Positions 45,711 through 55,702 of a stretch of DNA of 64,000 nucleotides are shown here, in pieces. Made by a program: the position numbers and the translations under genes. Source of the stretch: Proteus faecis. Lineage in GTDB: Bacteria > Pseudomonadota > Gammaproteobacteria > Enterobacterales > Enterobacteriaceae. The stretch covers positions 558,001 through 622,000 of the forward strand of contig NZ_PENZ01000034.1 of NCBI RefSeq assembly GCF_003144395.1, read 5' to 3'. Each line of letters starts with the position of its first letter. Within the stretch, counting starts at the first letter, position 1. The notes under the pieces were generated by a model. It searched no databases and was not told the origin of the DNA. It saw only the letters and a program-made list of their open reading frames with translations.

Positions 45711-46380
45711 CAAAATGTTATTTGAAATCATCGTGTTTACCTTACAATTTCTTACAATTGTATTTTTGTTGTTATCTGATAAAAACAAATAGGCTTCATC
45801 ATCTGGATTATTAATTTGTATTCAAAATATGGAGATATAAATATTTTATATCTATAACCACGTTGAATTTATAAAAGACATAGTTTCAATAAAGTATTAT
45901 CAAAATGAAGCTTACTCACTTATTGCCAAAATAATAACGTAATAGAGGTCACTATTTGTACATTCCGCTTAGAAACTTACTCCTTTAGGAGTATGAGAAG
46001 AACCTTTTTATCCCTATTAACAGCCACAAAATGAAGTGTTTTATTTATTCAGTAATAACTTAAGCAGTCTATAATCAGCATCTATAAAACTCGATATAAA
46101 CGTTTCATTATACCAACTATAGATAAACGAAATATCTTTTAGCCTTTTGTGCCTATCTTTATTCAACTTTATTAAACTATTAATAATATAAATGCATCAA
46201 ATGTCTCTCTCTCTTGTCATTTGTAAAAAACAATATCGACATCACAAAATAAACACCTTACGTATATTTGATTATGTCTTTTTTGATTAATGATAATGAA
46301 ATCTATGAAATAAATAAATTTTCTTATCAAAAAATAACATATCTTCACAAAAGAAAATCAAACTCACCGCATTTTGATAT

Positions 46381-46402
46381 AAAAAAAGCCAATAAATTGG
46401 CT
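46381..46402 (-). terminator. tdk terminator
   Basis: AGCCAAT/ATTGGCT stem (46387-46393 with 46396-46402), followed on the minus strand by seven T. Confidence 0.7.
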
Positions 46403-46521
46403 AAAAATTAAAAATATATAAACATTTTTTGGTATTACATAATATAACGCTTTATTTGAACTCTTATTTCATCCTCCCTCTTTCACCCTGACAAATTAGT
46501 AAAAGAGGGAAATTGAAAAAG

Positions 46522-47118
46522 TTACTCTTGTTCAATACACCCTTTTAATGTTGCCTGCGTATAATGCTTACGACAGACTGAAACATATTTTTCATTTCCA
46601 CCTATTTCAACTTGAGCACCATCACTCAGAACATTTCCTTTATCATCTAGGCGTAGTACTTTATTTGCTTTTCTACCGCAATAACATACTGTTTTAAGCT
46701 CTACAAGCTTATCAGCCCATGCTAATAAATAAGCACTGCCGGTAAATAACTCACCTCTAAAATCCGTTCTTAATCCATAAGTGAGAACAGGGATATCATA
46801 GGTATCCGTTATTTCGCAAAGTTGTTCAACATGCGCCTTACTTAAAAATTGGCACTCATCAATCAATACACAGTGAATAGGCTGTTTGTTATGTTCAGCA
46901 ACAATAACATCACGAATATTCATATCATCACTAAAGAGTAATGCATCCGCACTTAATCCTATTCTTGAGCTAATCTTTCCCTTTGCAAAACGTGTATCAA
47001 TAGCCGCTGTGAAAATCAATGTACGCATTCCTCGTTCATTATAGTTATAAGAGGATTGCAATAAAGATGTTGATTTTCCAGCATTCATGGCTGAATAATA
47101 AAAGTAAAGCTGAGCCAT
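46522..47118 (-). CDS. tdk: Thymidine kinase
   Basis: A 198-residue type II thymidine kinase. It has a P-loop M-N-A-G-K-S-T (about 10-16), the catalytic region D-E-C-Q-F-L (about 88-93), and zinc ligands in C-Y-C-G-R-K (about 143) and C-R-K-H. It salvages thymidine to dTMP. In E. coli tdk lies between adhE and hns, as here. Confidence 0.95.
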   Translation of the reverse strand: MAQLYFYYSAMNAGKSTSLLQSSYNYNERGMRTLIFTAAIDTRFAKGKISSRIGLSADALLFSDDMNIRDVIVAEHNKQPIHCVLIDECQFLSKAHVEQLCEITDTYDIPVLTYGLRTDFRGELFTGSAYLLAWADKLVELKTVCYCGRKANKVLRLDDKGNVLSDGAQVEIGGNEKYVSVCRKHYTQATLKGCIEQE

Positions 47119-47627
47119 CAGCTCTCTCCTTAAATAGTGTTTATTTTCACGAGCGACAGTCTAACATAAACAATCTGCAAGTTATCTATAACAAGTATTT
47201 ATTACCTTTATTTCTATTCTAGATATACCATCGAAAGATAAAATTTGTTGTTAATGCTAATTTTTGTTTAAAAAATAAATAGCTTTAATAAGTACTTAAC
47301 ATATTAAAACACACCTTGATATACCTTTATTAAAGTATGAAAGTTAGTCCGATTCCATTTTTAGAAAAAAGTCCGTTATTATAAAAAAATGAACAAAGCT
47401 TTCTATTCTTTAGCATTAGCGCTATCATCAGTTAAAAGATGCATTTCCTTACTAATATTTCCTTTATTGACTAAAGATGCCTCAACTTTTATTATTTTTT
47501 TCGTTGAGATATTAGTTTAAAAAAAAGAAATTTTACGTAAGGTTTGTATTTAGGTATTGCAGAAATTTAAATAGCAATCTATTATTAGTATTACATCAGC
47601 CAACAACATTTATTTGAGACCAGGAAA
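47119..47627. other. Upstream region of hns and tdk
   Basis: A 509-base divergent, AT-rich region with no gene. Length and composition suit a self-regulated hns promoter with H-NS binding, but no single site stands out. The hns start has ACCAGGAAA as ribosome binding site. Confidence 0.55.
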
Positions 47628-48032
47628 ATGAGCGAATCTTTAAAAATATTAAATAACATCCGTACTCTTCGCGCACAAGCAAGAGAAACTTCTTTAGAAA
47701 CTTTAGAAGAAATGCTAGAGAAACTTGAAGTTGTCGTTAATGAGCGTCGTGAAGAATTCTCATTAGAAAAAGCAGCTGAAGAAGAACGTGTTCAGAAATT
47801 ACAAAAATACCGTGAAATGTTAGAAGAAGCCGGTATTGATCCAACAGACTTACTTGAAGCAAGTGCAACTAATAAAACTGGCCGTGCTAAACGTGCAGCT
47901 CGCCCAGCTAAATACTCTTACGTTGATGATAATGGTGAAACTAAAACTTGGACAGGCCAAGGTCGTACACCAGCTGTAATCAAACGTGCTATTGATGAAG
48001 AAGGCAAATCATTAGAAGATTTCCTGCTGTAA
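47628..48032 (+). CDS. hns: Nucleoid-associated silencer H-NS
   Basis: A 134-residue protein. The N-terminal ~80 residues are a coiled-coil oligomerisation region ([20 protein letters not shown]), and the C-terminal DNA-binding domain holds the AT-hook-like T-W-T-G-Q-G-R-T-P (about 109-117). It silences AT-rich, transferred DNA; the fimbrial operon at 16-23 kb is a plausible target. Confidence 0.95.
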   Translation: MSESLKILNNIRTLRAQARETSLETLEEMLEKLEVVVNERREEFSLEKAAEEERVQKLQKYREMLEEAGIDPTDLLEASATNKTGRAKRAARPAKYSYVDDNGETKTWTGQGRTPAVIKRAIDEEGKSLEDFLL

Positions 48033-48053
48033 TTTAAGTCAATACTCTATTTG

Positions 48054-48087
48054 AAATACCCTTTTAATTACTTAAAAGGGTATTTTG
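48054..48087 (+). terminator. hns terminator
   Basis: AAATACCCTTTTAA (48054-48067) pairs with TTAAAAGGGTATTT, then TT. Confidence 0.88.
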
Positions 48088-48210
48088 TTGTTTATCCCAT
48101 TTAATTAAACAAGCGTTTAATTTTAATATGTGCTGATGTTGTTTGTATTAGATGTGGGTAAACAAAAATAAAAATTGTAATAACTACGTTATTTATTTTT
48201 ATTTATAATG

Positions 48211-48237
48211 AAAAAGGAGCTTTATCGCTCCTTTTTT
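48211..48237. terminator. Terminator after the epimerase gene
   Basis: AAAAAGGAGC/GCTCCTTTTT stem with a 6-base loop and T runs in both directions, convergent between hns and the epimerase. Confidence 0.88.
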
Positions 48238-48262
48238 CTTTGATTTAATGAAACTAAAGTTA

Positions 48263-49270
48263 TTAATTTTTATAATAACTTAAATACCAATCAACAAACT
48301 GTTTTACGCCATATTCTACTTCTGTATTTGGTGAGAAACCTATTGTTTCAGACAAGTCTTGGCAATCGGCACAAGTAGAAAGAACATCACCATCTTGCAT
48401 CGGCATTAAATTCAATTTAGCTTTAATATTTAATGATTTTTCTATCGCTTCAATAAATGCCATCAATTTGGTTGGTTGTCCATTACCCACATTGTAGATT
48501 TTATAAGGTGCAGAACTTGAAGATGTTTCGCCTTTCTCTACTGTCCAGTTTTCATCTGCTTCTGGTATAACATTAACCAATCGAACAACTGATCCCACAA
48601 TGTCATCAACATAAGTGAAATCACGCGTCATATTTCCGCCGTTATAAACATCAATAGGTTCACCAGCTAGCATTGCCTTAGTGAATTTAAATAATGCCAT
48701 ATCAGGACGTCCCCAAGGGCCATATACCGTGAAGAAACGTAATCCCGTTGTTGGTAATTGATATAAATGTGAATAGCTATGAGACATTAACTCATTGGCT
48801 TTCTTTGTTGCTGCATATAATGAAACAGGATGATCAACACTATCTTCTGTTGAGAAAGGCTGTTTCTGATTTAAACCATAAACAGAGCTTGATGAGGAGT
48901 AGATAAGATGTCCGACTTTATTATGGCGACATCCTTCTAATATATTTATATGACCAACAATATTCGCATCAATATATGCCATTGGGTTTTCAATTGAATA
49001 ACGAACCCCAGGTTGAGCAGCTAAATGAATAACTCGATCAAATTGGTGTGATGCAAATAATTGAGCCACTTTTGCTGAATCAACGATATCAAGTTTCTCA
49101 AAATGGAAATTTTCTTGCTGTTGCAATTTAGCTAATCGAGCTTCTTTTAAGCGCACATCATAATAATCATTCAAGTTATCTATTCCAACAACATGATAAC
49201 CCATTTCGATTAAACGCTGACTCATATGATAGCCAATAAAACCCGCCGCACCTGTTACCAATATTTTCAT
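48263..49270 (-). CDS. UDP-glucuronate 4-epimerase
   Basis: A 335-residue extended short-chain dehydrogenase. It has the NAD motif G-A-A-G-F-I-G-Y-H (about 7-15), active-site serines followed by Y-x-x-x-K as Y-A-A-T-K-K, and R-F-F-T-V-Y-G-P-W-G-R-P-D-M-A, typical of UDP-GlcA 4-epimerases (CapI/LpsL/Uge). It makes UDP-galacturonate for surface polysaccharide. Start at 49270 (GAGTGATAAT upstream); the ATG at 49291 is less likely. It lies next to galU, in the same direction. In E. coli no such gene sits between hns and galU. Confidence 0.88.
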   Translation of the reverse strand: MKILVTGAAGFIGYHMSQRLIEMGYHVVGIDNLNDYYDVRLKEARLAKLQQQENFHFEKLDIVDSAKVAQLFASHQFDRVIHLAAQPGVRYSIENPMAYIDANIVGHINILEGCRHNKVGHLIYSSSSSVYGLNQKQPFSTEDSVDHPVSLYAATKKANELMSHSYSHLYQLPTTGLRFFTVYGPWGRPDMALFKFTKAMLAGEPIDVYNGGNMTRDFTYVDDIVGSVVRLVNVIPEADENWTVEKGETSSSSAPYKIYNVGNGQPTKLMAFIEAIEKSLNIKAKLNLMPMQDGDVLSTCADCQDLSETIGFSPNTEVEYGVKQFVDWYLSYYKN

Positions 49271-49537
49271 ATTATCACTCAAATAGCCCAATAATTTATT
49301 TTTATGCCAACGCTATCATGCTTAATATCACCTCGATTAAACATCATAACGCTTAACATCATCATACATTACAGAAATCAACATGGCTCAATACTAAATG
49401 CATTGAGCCATACCTTAATCTCTTACAATCGCTTTATCTAGCTTTTCCCACAAAATAATCCACTTATTATGCATTATACATTTGCAGGAATTATACAGTG
49501 AGATTAACCATATAAATGATTGTTAATAAGCTTTATT

Positions 49538-50446
49538 TTACTGTATTTTTAATGATTTTATCCATTGTGCAAAATCTTCACCAAACTCTTCGTGCTGTAT
49601 TCCGTACTCTACGAAGGCTTTCATATACCCTAATTTATTACCACAATCGTGGCTTTTCCCTTGTAGGTGATAAGCTTCAACAGCTTCTTTTTCAATCAGC
49701 ATTGCAATTGCATCAGTTAACTGAATTTCATCTCCAGCACCCGGAGCGGTTTTCGCTAAGAGTGGCCAAATACTTTCAGATAACACATAACGTCCTACGA
49801 TAGATAAATTCGAAGGTGCTTCTTCTTTTTTAGGTTTTTCAACAACACGAGTTATGGGTTTGCTATCACCCGGGCATAAGCTTTCACCCATGCAATCAAC
49901 AATACCATAATTAGAAACTTCATCTTCAGGAACAGGTTCAACAAGAATTTGGCTTGCGCCGGAATGTTCAAAATGAGAAAGCATCTCTTTTAAGTTAACT
50001 TTCGTTAAATCGGCACTGTATCTATCTAAAATGACATCAGGCAGGATAACAGCGAAAGGCTCATCACCAATTAATGGCTTAGCACATAAAATAGCATGGC
50101 CTAATCCTTTTGCTATTCCCTGACGGGTTTGCATAATAGTGACATGGCTTGGACAAATGCTTTGTACTTCTTCTAATAACTGGCGTTTAACGCGTTTTTC
50201 TAAAATCGCCTCTAATTCAAAACTCGTATCAAAATGGTTTTCAATTGAATTTTTAGATGAATGTGTAACAAGTACAATTTCATTAATACCTGCTGCAATA
50301 CACTCATTCACTACATATTGAATAAGAGGCTTATCAACCACTGGCAACATCTCTTTTGGAATTGCCTTGGTTGCAGGTAGCATTCTTGTTCCTAATCCAG
50401 CAACAGGGATCACCGCTTTTCTAACTTTACGCACTGCTGATGACAT
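49538..50446 (-). CDS. galU: UTP-glucose-1-phosphate uridylyltransferase
   Basis: A 302-residue nucleotidyltransferase making UDP-glucose. It has [17 protein letters not shown] (about 17-33) and V-E-K-P-K (about 203). Length equals E. coli GalU (302). It feeds surface sugar synthesis, including the neighbouring epimerase via UDP-glucuronate; the required UDP-glucose dehydrogenase is not in this window. Confidence 0.96.
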   Translation of the reverse strand: MSSAVRKVRKAVIPVAGLGTRMLPATKAIPKEMLPVVDKPLIQYVVNECIAAGINEIVLVTHSSKNSIENHFDTSFELEAILEKRVKRQLLEEVQSICPSHVTIMQTRQGIAKGLGHAILCAKPLIGDEPFAVILPDVILDRYSADLTKVNLKEMLSHFEHSGASQILVEPVPEDEVSNYGIVDCMGESLCPGDSKPITRVVEKPKKEEAPSNLSIVGRYVLSESIWPLLAKTAPGAGDEIQLTDAIAMLIEKEAVEAYHLQGKSHDCGNKLGYMKAFVEYGIQHEEFGEDFAQWIKSLKIQ

Positions 50447-50625
50447 TATATTTCTCCTGCAATTCGTACCGTTCTACTTTCAGATGTGAATGGGTACAAT
50501 TAAAAATAATCGCCAGAGTATACCAGTTAATATCTAAGGATAAACAGACTCCTACCCGTTAATTGAGATAGTTCTTCATTTATGTTTAATATATGCACGA
50601 TATTCTATTTTTATTTAATCTAAAC

Positions 50626-51645
50626 TTAACTTTTATAGATAGGTGAAAACATTAATTTAATCTGATTTGTGTTATCCCAAATTTTACATTGCCAAATTGT
50701 TCCCTCACATTTTACTTGATTAATATATAAAAGTTGCAATGTACCTAAAGGAACACCGCTATTTAATTCGAATTTTTTACTTTCTGTTTTTATTTCAGCT
50801 TTTAAACCTGCTGAAGCTAATAGAATATTTTTTTTCTGAGTATGATAATAACCAAGTGTGATAGGGAATTGTCCTTTCACTCCTATCTCATTAATCATTT
50901 TATTTAATTTATTCAACATATTATACATACTTGGCAAAGATCGTGCTTTTTCTGATGACTTTAATACATCATTAAAAACAACCCGTAAGAGTAAAGCGAC
51001 CAAAAGCCCATTTTCATCATCTCTCGATATATCCACACAATAGAAAATAATTTGATCTTCTGATAAAGCTGCAATATCAAATAGCAAACCCATTTTAGCT
51101 ATATCATTTAATTGACGATAATTAACACAATATCCTGCAACAACCTGCTTAACTTGAGGCTGCATCTGTTTTATGAACGATTGAATATAATGAGTATCTT
51201 TTCGTAAGCTATTCCAAAGTGGTTCTAAATGTATACCTTCTATTAATACTGATTCAAAAAAACCAGGGCATAATACTTCAATGACTTTTTGTTTTAATTT
51301 ATCAAGATGTGTTATTGGCTTAAGGAAAATCTCTTGTGCCCCTAAACGCAACATATCATCTATTTCAGCCATATTATCTGTACATGAAATAGCAATAACA
51401 GGAATAGCCAATTTAAGTTGTTCAAGATGACACAAAAAAGTGGGACCATTCATTATCGGCATACGGATATCACATAAAATAAGATCAGGAAGCAATCCCC
51501 CTTCTAATAAAGATAATGCTTGGCTACCGTTATCTGTTGTATAAACGCAGGCTTTCTCATGTGAAAAATATTCCGTCAACATTGTGCGAAAAACGACCTC
51601 GTCATCAATTATTAAAATTTTTTTACCCACTAAGGCTTTGTTCAT
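50626..51645 (-). CDS. rssB: RssB, adaptor for RpoS degradation
   Basis: A 339-residue response-regulator-like adaptor that delivers the stationary-phase sigma factor RpoS to ClpXP in E. coli. The receiver domain is residues 8-125 with phospho-acceptor D59 in L-C-D-I-R-M-P and K in F-L-K-P-I. The C-terminal domain is a degenerate PP2C-like fold. It aligns over its full length with E. coli RssB, including V-N-Y-R-Q-L and Q-F-P-I-T-L-G-Y-Y-H. It sits between galU and ychJ as in E. coli, but rssA is missing. Confidence 0.93.
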   Translation of the reverse strand: MNKALVGKKILIIDDEVVFRTMLTEYFSHEKACVYTTDNGSQALSLLEGGLLPDLILCDIRMPIMNGPTFLCHLEQLKLAIPVIAISCTDNMAEIDDMLRLGAQEIFLKPITHLDKLKQKVIEVLCPGFFESVLIEGIHLEPLWNSLRKDTHYIQSFIKQMQPQVKQVVAGYCVNYRQLNDIAKMGLLFDIAALSEDQIIFYCVDISRDDENGLLVALLLRVVFNDVLKSSEKARSLPSMYNMLNKLNKMINEIGVKGQFPITLGYYHTQKKNILLASAGLKAEIKTESKKFELNSGVPLGTLQLLYINQVKCEGTIWQCKIWDNTNQIKLMFSPIYKS

Positions 51646-51794
51646 TGGTGACTCCGGTAACTATCGTTTCACATGCTGATAAATTAGCGCTACATTATTA
51701 GTTTAGTTCAACATTGACGTTAATTATTCCCAATCGTTACTTTTTTCAATCTATGGGTAATCGTCATACAGATAACGTGAATTAGGACATTATT

Positions 51795-52268
51795 TTGTCG
51801 AGTTTATGCCCCTGCAATAGCCAATTATTCTACTCTGATTGTTGCGAGCCTTACCATCTAGGTCAAAAAAACGCCCCAACAGCAGAAGCATTGATGCGTT
51901 CGCGTTATAGTGCGTTCGTTAAGCATAATGCGGATTACTTAATAAAAACGTGGCATCCCTCTTGTCGTGTTACATCTTTACATGATGAATTAACTTCAGG
52001 CTTTCCAAATACACAATGGCTTGGACTCAATGTTATCTCATCACAAGCGAGCACAAATAAAAATGAGGCATATGTTGAATTCTCAGCTTGCTTTATTGAA
52101 AGAAATGCCGATGATAAACAGTACTTACATGAACGCTCTCGTTTTCTAAAAATAGATGACTGTTGGTTTTATATTGACGGTGTGAAACCGAAAGTGGGAC
52201 GAAACGATCCCTGCCCCTGTGGTTCAGGACGTAAATACAAAAAATGTTGTGAAAATAACATCAAATAA
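51795..52268 (+). CDS. ychJ: YchJ family SEC-C protein
   Basis: A 157-residue protein with a zinc-binding cysteine motif at each end: C-P-C-N-S-x-x-x-Y-S-D-C-C near the start, and the SEC-C motif [18 protein letters not shown] near the end. The centre is the YchJ NTF2-like part ([11 protein letters not shown]). The role is unclear. The start is TTG, with GGACATTAT upstream; alignment with E. coli YchJ begins at this codon. Upstream of purU in the same direction. Confidence 0.9.
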   Translation: MSSLCPCNSQLFYSDCCEPYHLGQKNAPTAEALMRSRYSAFVKHNADYLIKTWHPSCRVTSLHDELTSGFPNTQWLGLNVISSQASTNKNEAYVEFSACFIERNADDKQYLHERSRFLKIDDCWFYIDGVKPKVGRNDPCPCGSGRKYKKCCENNIK

Positions 52269-52306
52269 CGGCAAACACAGAAGTAAAAGAAAGGATTTAT
52301 CCATAC

Positions 52307-53155
52307 ATGCAACACCAAAATATTCAAAAAAAAATACTACGTACAATTTGCCCTGATGCAAAAGGACTTATCGCTAAAATCACCAATATTTGTTATAAAC
52401 ATCAATTAAATATTGTTCAAAATAGTGAGTTTGTTGACCATCGTACGGGTCGCTTTTTTATGCGTACTGAGCTTGAAGGTATCTTTAACGATGAAACCTT
52501 TCTTGCCGATTTAGATGATGCCTTGCCACAAGGCTCCAAACGTGAATTAAATACCGCAGGCCGTCGTCGTATTGTCATTATGGTGACAAAAGAAGCACAC
52601 TGCTTGGGTGACTTATTAATGAAAAGTGCATTTGGTGATTTGGATGTTGAAATTGCCGCCGTCATTGGTAATCACGATACGTTAAAACACTTAGTAGAAC
52701 AATTTGGTATTCCTTTCCATCTTGTTAGCCATGAAGGCTTAACCCGTGATCAACATGATGAAAAGTTAATTACACAAATTAATCAATACAAACCTGATTA
52801 TGTTGTACTCGCAAAATATATGCGTGTATTAACACCTGCATTTGTACAAAACTTCCCAAACCAAATTATTAATATTCACCACTCATTCTTACCCGCCTTT
52901 ATTGGTGCACGTCCTTACCATCAGGCTTATGAGCGCGGTGTTAAAATCATTGGTGCAACAGCACACTACGTAAATGATAATTTAGATGAAGGTCCAATCA
53001 TCACTCAAAATGTGATCAATGTTGACCATACGTTTTCTGCTGAAGATATGATGCGAGCGGGCCGAGATGTTGAAAAGAATGTTCTTAGTCATGCATTATA
53101 TTGGGTTCTTTCACAACGTGTATTCGTTTACGGTAACAGAACAATCATTTTATAA
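52307..53155 (+). CDS. purU: Formyltetrahydrofolate deformylase
   Basis: A 282-residue enzyme releasing formate from 10-formyltetrahydrofolate, which supplies formate for PurT and balances one-carbon pools. The N-terminal ACT domain (T-I-C-P-D-A-K-G-L-I-A-K-I at about 13-25) is followed by the formyltransferase domain with the N-I-H-H-S-F-L-P motif and D-E-G-P-I-I-T-Q. Length matches E. coli PurU (280). Confidence 0.96.
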   Translation: MQHQNIQKKILRTICPDAKGLIAKITNICYKHQLNIVQNSEFVDHRTGRFFMRTELEGIFNDETFLADLDDALPQGSKRELNTAGRRRIVIMVTKEAHCLGDLLMKSAFGDLDVEIAAVIGNHDTLKHLVEQFGIPFHLVSHEGLTRDQHDEKLITQINQYKPDYVVLAKYMRVLTPAFVQNFPNQIINIHHSFLPAFIGARPYHQAYERGVKIIGATAHYVNDNLDEGPIITQNVINVDHTFSAEDMMRAGRDVEKNVLSHALYWVLSQRVFVYGNRTIIL

Positions 53156-53199
53156 ATTTTCTGCCACTAATAACGCAAGTATTACAACTATCTAAATGT

Positions 53200-53235
53200 A
53201 AACCGCGATAACAAGCATATCGCGGTTTATTTTTA
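53200..53235 (+). terminator. purU terminator
   Basis: AAACCGCGAT (53200-53209) pairs with ATCGCGGTTT (53219-53228), then ATTTTTATC. Confidence 0.88.
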
Positions 53236-53343
53236 TCTCATATAAATAGAGATGATATTAATTAAAATCAACATGATAGCGCATAAAGCTTGAACGATAC
53301 GCACATTTTTACAGCAGTCAGACTCTTTTTAGTAAAATAGCGC

Positions 53344-53371
53344 TTTACAGATCTCAGGTATTTGGTATTAT
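53344..53371 (+). promoter_or_regulatory. Promoter of tRNA-Tyr
   Basis: TTTACA (53344-53349), 16-base spacer, TATTAT (53366-53371), followed by a GC-rich discriminator (GCGCCCGC) typical of stringently controlled stable-RNA promoters. Confidence 0.75.
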
Positions 53372-53409
53372 TGCGCCCGCTGTCACGGACAGCAAAACAA
53401 TTTAATGTT

Positions 53410-53494
<85 letters not shown>

Positions 53495-53527
53495 TCTCCT
53501 CTCCGTTTTACTCTAGAAAAATCCTTT

Positions 53528-54391
53528 TCATTCCATTTTATTAATTAAATCTAAAAATCGATTCAATACACTCGAGTGATACTTAGATTTATAGATGTAA
53601 CAGTTATATCGTACTTCAGGTTGAATTAATGGTATAAAGCATAAGTCTGCTTCATACTCATCTTTGAATGGGTTTTCATCTGTTAATAAAAGAGAATTAT
53701 GCGTTTGAATAAAATTCAAACAGCAATTAAGATCATCCATTATTCTAACACACACAGTCTTTCCTCTATCCCCAATTTCACTCTCTAATTTTTTTATCTT
53801 AGCTGTTTTGTATAATGCCGGATCACATAACCAAATATTTTCACTCAAAAGTCTATCAAGATTATTATTGACACCATTTACAAGTGTTTTTTGACAACAA
53901 ATACCCAAGTATTTATTTTCTATTTTATGAAGAAGGCTAAATTTTTCACTAATAATTTTATCAGAACTTAATATTAATGTATTACCATCATAATCAGGTA
54001 TTTCTTCAAAGTTTTCTCTTGAGAATCGCATTATATTTATATGGGAATAATTTTTATTTGCAGCTTGATAAAACTGAGTTAAATATTGACTTTTTCCCCA
54101 ATCATAATAAACATGAATGCTATTATTTATAATACCCGATATATGTTTTTTAGTTATCTCTTTTTCCTGCAAATAGAGCGATTTCAAATCATTATAAAGC
54201 TCAAGCCCTTCTTGGGTTAAACTCATGCCAAACTTCTCTCGTTTAAATAAACGCTTTCCTAATACGGCTTCAAAGTCTTTTATAGATTTAGCAACGGGAG
54301 GCGTTGTGCGATTCATCACCCGAGCAGCTTTACTTAATGAGCCATTTTCGACTACGGCCATAAAGGCTTCTAACTTACGAGAAAAAAACAT
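53528..54391 (-). CDS. LysR-family transcriptional regulator
   Basis: A 287-residue protein with an N-terminal winged helix-turn-helix of the LysR type: L-E-A-F-M-A-V-V-E-N-G-S-L-S-K-A-A-R-V-M (about 7-26), followed by the F-E-A-V-L-G-K-R-L-F-K-R wing. The effector domain is weakly conserved and rich in Asn, Lys and Ile, and the gene is AT-rich. The target is unknown; it may control its own divergent region up to xthA. Not present at this place in E. coli. Confidence 0.82.
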   Translation of the reverse strand: MFFSRKLEAFMAVVENGSLSKAARVMNRTTPPVAKSIKDFEAVLGKRLFKREKFGMSLTQEGLELYNDLKSLYLQEKEITKKHISGIINNSIHVYYDWGKSQYLTQFYQAANKNYSHINIMRFSRENFEEIPDYDGNTLILSSDKIISEKFSLLHKIENKYLGICCQKTLVNGVNNNLDRLLSENIWLCDPALYKTAKIKKLESEIGDRGKTVCVRIMDDLNCCLNFIQTHNSLLLTDENPFKDEYEADLCFIPLIQPEVRYNCYIYKSKYHSSVLNRFLDLINKME

Positions 54392-54827
54392 AATTCACCA
54401 TTCCTTAGCTGTGTAGAATAAAATAATTTCATTAATTCATTTGATGTGAATGAAATAATGATTAATTAATTTAAAAATTAATTTTATATAAAAGCAGTTT
54501 TATATAAATATACTTTTACCTCCTTTTAATGAATACAATTTATAACTACAATATTATTTTTATTATGTCATCATTCTTCACATATAAAGAATAATAATAC
54601 TTATATTCTTCTATCAAAGATTAGTTTATGTTTCTAGTTTGTTTAATTAATATTTTTTGTTATGTAATTAATTATTTTTATTAAATTAGCGCACTCTATT
54701 TAATAATCTTTATTTTATCTCTCTCTTGATAACCTATACCATCATTTCAGTGATTTGCTTACATTCATTTTATGATCCTGTTAGTATAAGGCATCCTATT
54801 ATTCAATATATAAATGGTTACAGTCAC
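54392..54827. other. Divergent region between the LysR gene and xthA
   Basis: AT-rich, about 436 bases. The xthA frame stays open upstream of its ATG for 34 codons, but those codons are unlike the enzyme and are taken as non-coding. No clear operator or terminator is seen. Confidence 0.55.
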
Positions 54828-55634
54828 ATGAAATTTGTCTCTTTCAATATTAATGGTTTACGCGCTCGTCCTCACCAACTTGAAGCTATCATAGAAAAAC
54901 ATCAGCCGGATGTTATTGGACTTCAAGAAACAAAAGTTCATGATGATATGTTTCCATTAGATACAGTGGGTACCTTGGGTTATCATGTTTTCTATCATGG
55001 TCAAAAAGGACATTATGGTGTTGCCTTACTCACAAAAGAAAAACCTGTCGCAATACGTAAAGGTTTTCCTGGTGATGACGATGATGCACAACGTCGCATG
55101 ATCATGGCAGATATCGAAACACCAGCGGGTTTAATGACCGTGATGAACGGTTATTTTCCTCAAGGTGAAAGCCGTGATCATGAAACTAAATTTCCAGCAA
55201 AAGAAAAATTTTATGCCGACCTTCAAAATTACCTAACTACCAGCTTAAAACCGACCTCTCCAGTACTTATTATGGGTGATTTAAACATTAGCCCAACAGA
55301 TAAAGATATTGGCATTGGCGAAAATAATATGAAACGCTGGTTAAAAACAGGCAAATGTTCTTTCCTACCAGAAGAGCGGGAATGGCTGGCAACCTTAATG
55401 GGTTGGGGATTAACAGATACATTCCGCCAACAGCACCCTGAAACTAATGATAAATTCTCGTGGTTTGACTATCGTTCTAAAGGATTCGATGATAACCGAG
55501 GTTTACGTATTGACTTACTTCTAGCAAGTCGCTGCTTGGCAGATAATTGTATTTCAACAGGAATTGATTACGAGATCCGTGGAATGGAAAAACCTTCTGA
55601 TCACGCACCAGTTTGGGCTGAATTTAAAATCTAA
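54828..55634 (+). CDS. xthA: Exonuclease III
   Basis: A 268-residue exonuclease/AP endonuclease of base excision repair, the same length as E. coli XthA. Motifs visible: S-F-N-I-N-G-L-R (about 5-12), the metal ligand in L-Q-E-T-K-V (about 31-36), G-D-L-N-I-S-P-T-D (about 150-158) and the final S-D-H-A-P-V-W-A. The ATG at 54828 matches the known N-terminus; the upstream in-frame ATG at 54726 is rejected. Confidence 0.96.
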   Translation: MKFVSFNINGLRARPHQLEAIIEKHQPDVIGLQETKVHDDMFPLDTVGTLGYHVFYHGQKGHYGVALLTKEKPVAIRKGFPGDDDDAQRRMIMADIETPAGLMTVMNGYFPQGESRDHETKFPAKEKFYADLQNYLTTSLKPTSPVLIMGDLNISPTDKDIGIGENNMKRWLKTGKCSFLPEEREWLATLMGWGLTDTFRQQHPETNDKFSWFDYRSKGFDDNRGLRIDLLLASRCLADNCISTGIDYEIRGMEKPSDHAPVWAEFKI

Positions 55635-55658
55635 TCAAATGAAATCTTAATTCAATAA

Positions 55659-55694
55659 AAGCACTTCCCTAACTAATAGAGGAAGTGCCTTTTT
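55659..55694. terminator. Terminator shared by xthA and topB
   Basis: GCACTTCC (55661-55668) pairs with GGAAGTGC (55681-55688), with T runs on both strands; the two genes converge here. Confidence 0.82.
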
Positions 55695-55702
55695 ATTTGT
55701 GC

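Larger units (their letters stand above)
45389..46521. other. 1.1-kb intergenic region between adhE and tdk
   Basis: No protein-coding frame is evident. It holds a minus-strand terminator hairpin at 45603-45636 that may end a small RNA, and the tdk terminator at 46381-46402. The remainder is AT-rich with no clear pattern. Confidence 0.6.

Noticed and set aside
46477..46509. CCCTCTTT/AAAGAGGG repeat just after tdk as a terminator
   Set aside because: The loop is long and there is no T run after it; the hairpin at 46381-46402 is better.
54726..54827. 34 extra N-terminal codons of xthA
   Set aside because: The ATG at 54828 matches the highly conserved family start and length.
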